NCBI GenBank assembly: GCA_021812025.1
Contig: JAKAPD010000026.1
Coordinates: forward strand, 1-6,846
Length of the DNA: 6,846 bases
Source: Microcaldota archaeon
Lineage (GTDB): Archaea; Micrarchaeota; Micrarchaeia; Micrarchaeales; Micrarchaeaceae
Direction of reading: 5' to 3'
In this document: piece by piece, positions 5,671-6,846 of the stretch
Layout of the letters: the number at the start of each line of letters is the position of its first letter
How positions within the stretch are numbered: the first letter of the stretch is position 1
Translations under genes and position numbers: made by a program
Notes under the pieces: generated by a model
Databases searched by the model: none
What the model saw: only the letters and a program-made list of their open reading frames with translations
What the model was told of the DNA's origin: nothing

Positions 5671-6846
5671 ATGGCAGTCGAGAAAGGCTTTGTGGTCTCT
5701 ATAGAAGGTGTTGATGGCTCAGGGAAGACCACGCAGGCGAAGCTTCTGAAGGAGCACTTTGGGCCGTTTGCCGTCCTCGAACCGGAGCCGACCAGGAGTG
5801 ATCTTGGCAGATGGATTAGAAGGGAGCTGAAGACAAAAACAATGGACAACAGGCAACTGCAGACTCTTTTCATGGCGAACAGGGTCGAGCACTTCGAAGA
5901 GCTTAAGAAAAAGGTGGCGAGAGGCATTAGCGTAATAATGGACAGGGGAGAGATTTCTACGGCGACCTATGGCGCGCTCACCGGAGACTTCACAATCGAA
6001 GAAGTGCTTGGCACGCACAGGAGGGCAGAGATACCAAAGCCGGATCTTGTGATATTCCTGACGCTCCCTCCAAAGGTGGCGAAGATAAGAAGAGAGCAAA
6101 GGGAGGGGGGCAGGGAGCGCTTTGACGACGAAGCGCAGCAGGAAAAGCTAGCTAGGATATACGAGCAGCTCAGGGGGATGAACGAATATCCGTGGGTAGA
6201 CGTGGACGCCAGCAAGAGCATAGATGGAGTCCGCAAGGAGATACTCGAAGTCCTCAAGAAAGCAGGCATGGTCAGGGGAACCGCGGCGCGGTCAGGACCG
6301 GTACCGAAAATAATGTTCATGCAGACGGACGCGCTAGTGGCGCTAGACGCATCATGTAGGATACCCTTGCAGAATGTAGTGGTCGAAAGATACATGGGCT
6401 GCGACCGTTTAAGATGGCTCAGGGTGGAAAAGCCGCCGGCGGAGCTGGTCGAAGCAGGGGAGAAGCTAGCGCGATTCGTTGAAAAGGCGAAGAAGGAAGT
6501 CGAAAGCCGATGGTTCGCGACCCATTTGGTCGATAGGGACATATTCCTGCTTCTCAACGGAGAAGCTGGAGAGCTTGGCGAATACATCGCAAAGGAGAAG
6601 CGAGACAGGAAAAGTTACCATGATGGGATATCGGCTGAGATGGTCGACTTCGTCTTCTACCTGTCCAAAGTGATCGGCGATAAGAAAGTCGATATAGGAA
6701 AGACATGGGAAACATCGATGTATAACCCGTTCAGCCAGTCGGAGGTCCTATTGCTCGGGGAGCAGAGCCCTGAGACGATATCGCAGACCATTTCGTTCAT
6801 TTGCAGCAGCATCGGCGCACTCTCAAATAACCCTCGCGCAGCGGTG
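5671..6846 (+). CDS. tmk: Thymidylate kinase fused to a MazG-like NTP pyrophosphatase domain (3' end beyond window)
   Basis: This frame is open for 392 codons to the window edge, with no stop seen. Residues 1-200 are thymidylate kinase (dTMP + ATP to dTDP): P-loop GVDGSGKT (13-20), EPEPTRSDLG (37-46), DRG at 91-93 followed by STATYGA, where DRY or DRH is usual, and an Arg-rich lid ending RERFD (148-152). A normal Tmk ends near residue 200-210. Here a segment I do not recognise (205-255) leads to a helical domain with GEAGELGEY (297-305) and SAEMVDFVFYL (321-331). This fits the ExxE...ExxD metal-binding signature of all-alpha NTP pyrophosphatases (MazG/dimeric dUTPase type) with E298, E301, E323 and D326; the first Glu of the usual EExxE is Gly297. 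The family often removes dUTP or faulty NTPs. ATG 5671 follows CGGTG at 5661-5665. Kinase call is firm; the pyrophosphatase domain is likely but its substrate is inference. Confidence 0.92.
   Translation, partial: MAVEKGFVVSIEGVDGSGKTTQAKLLKEHFGPFAVLEPEPTRSDLGRWIRRELKTKTMDNRQLQTLFMANRVEHFEELKKKVARGISVIMDRGEISTATYGALTGDFTIEEVLGTHRRAEIPKPDLVIFLTLPPKVAKIRREQREGGRERFDDEAQQEKLARIYEQLRGMNEYPWVDVDASKSIDGVRKEILEVLKKAGMVRGTAARSGPVPKIMFMQTDALVALDASCRIPLQNVVVERYMGCDRLRWLRVEKPPAELVEAGEKLARFVEKAKKEVESRWFATHLVDRDIFLLLNGEAGELGEYIAKEKRDRKSYHDGISAEMVDFVFYLSKVIGDKKVDIGKTWETSMYNPFSQSEVLLLGEQSPETISQTISFICSSIGALSNNPRAAV

Noticed and set aside
5967..6587. 206-codon open frame on the - strand opposite tmk
   Set aside because: Its product is Ser/Leu-rich without family features, and it is exactly antisense to clear kinase and MazG-like motifs; a shadow of the + strand gene.

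Overview
The window looks archaeal. The divergent intergenic region (3699-3820) has AT-rich TATA boxes placed about 25 bp before the expected starts and preceded by purine-rich BRE-like bases. One of the two genes served is apparently leaderless. The other has a GGGGGTGAT ribosome-binding site, which matches the archaeal 16S rRNA 3' end. Codon use is rich in AGG (Arg) and ATA (Ile). A small-genome (DPANN-type) archaeon would fit, but nothing here fixes the phylum.

Region 1 (1-1964, + strand) is a tight cluster: the 3' end of lemA, then htpX (membrane M48 zinc protease) 12 nt later, then an unrecognised 229-residue protein starting 3 nt after the htpX stop. lemA-htpX pairing is common in prokaryotes and points to envelope protein quality control. 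Region 2 (2012-2641, + strand) encodes a protein resembling the LURP-one-related/scramblase-like (tubby-fold) family, with a hydrophobic C-terminal helix and a Gly/Met-rich tail. It is convergent, with a 22-nt gap, with region 3 (2664-3698, - strand): a four-helix membrane protein with a cytosolic domain that I compare to phospholipase-D-like/MIT_C domains. Four of these five genes therefore look membrane-related.

Region 4 (3821-6846, + strand) is a thymidylate module driven by its own promoter. First comes a two-domain ThyX-like protein of the long (tandem Thy1) family, split into two reading frames by a single-base shift near 4094-4118. Then, 13 nt later, comes a thymidylate kinase with a C-terminal extension containing a MazG-like all-alpha NTP pyrophosphatase signature; it runs off the window end. 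If all parts are active, the cluster would cover dUTP to dUMP (pyrophosphatase part), dUMP to dTMP (ThyX-like) and dTMP to dTDP (kinase). This kinase-pyrophosphatase fusion beside ThyX is the most notable feature of the window.

Both apparent frame breaks (lemA near base 7, thyX near base 4100) are each cured by removing one base. Sequencing or assembly error is therefore a serious alternative to real gene decay. I found no tRNA, rRNA, CRISPR array, insertion sequence or long repeat.
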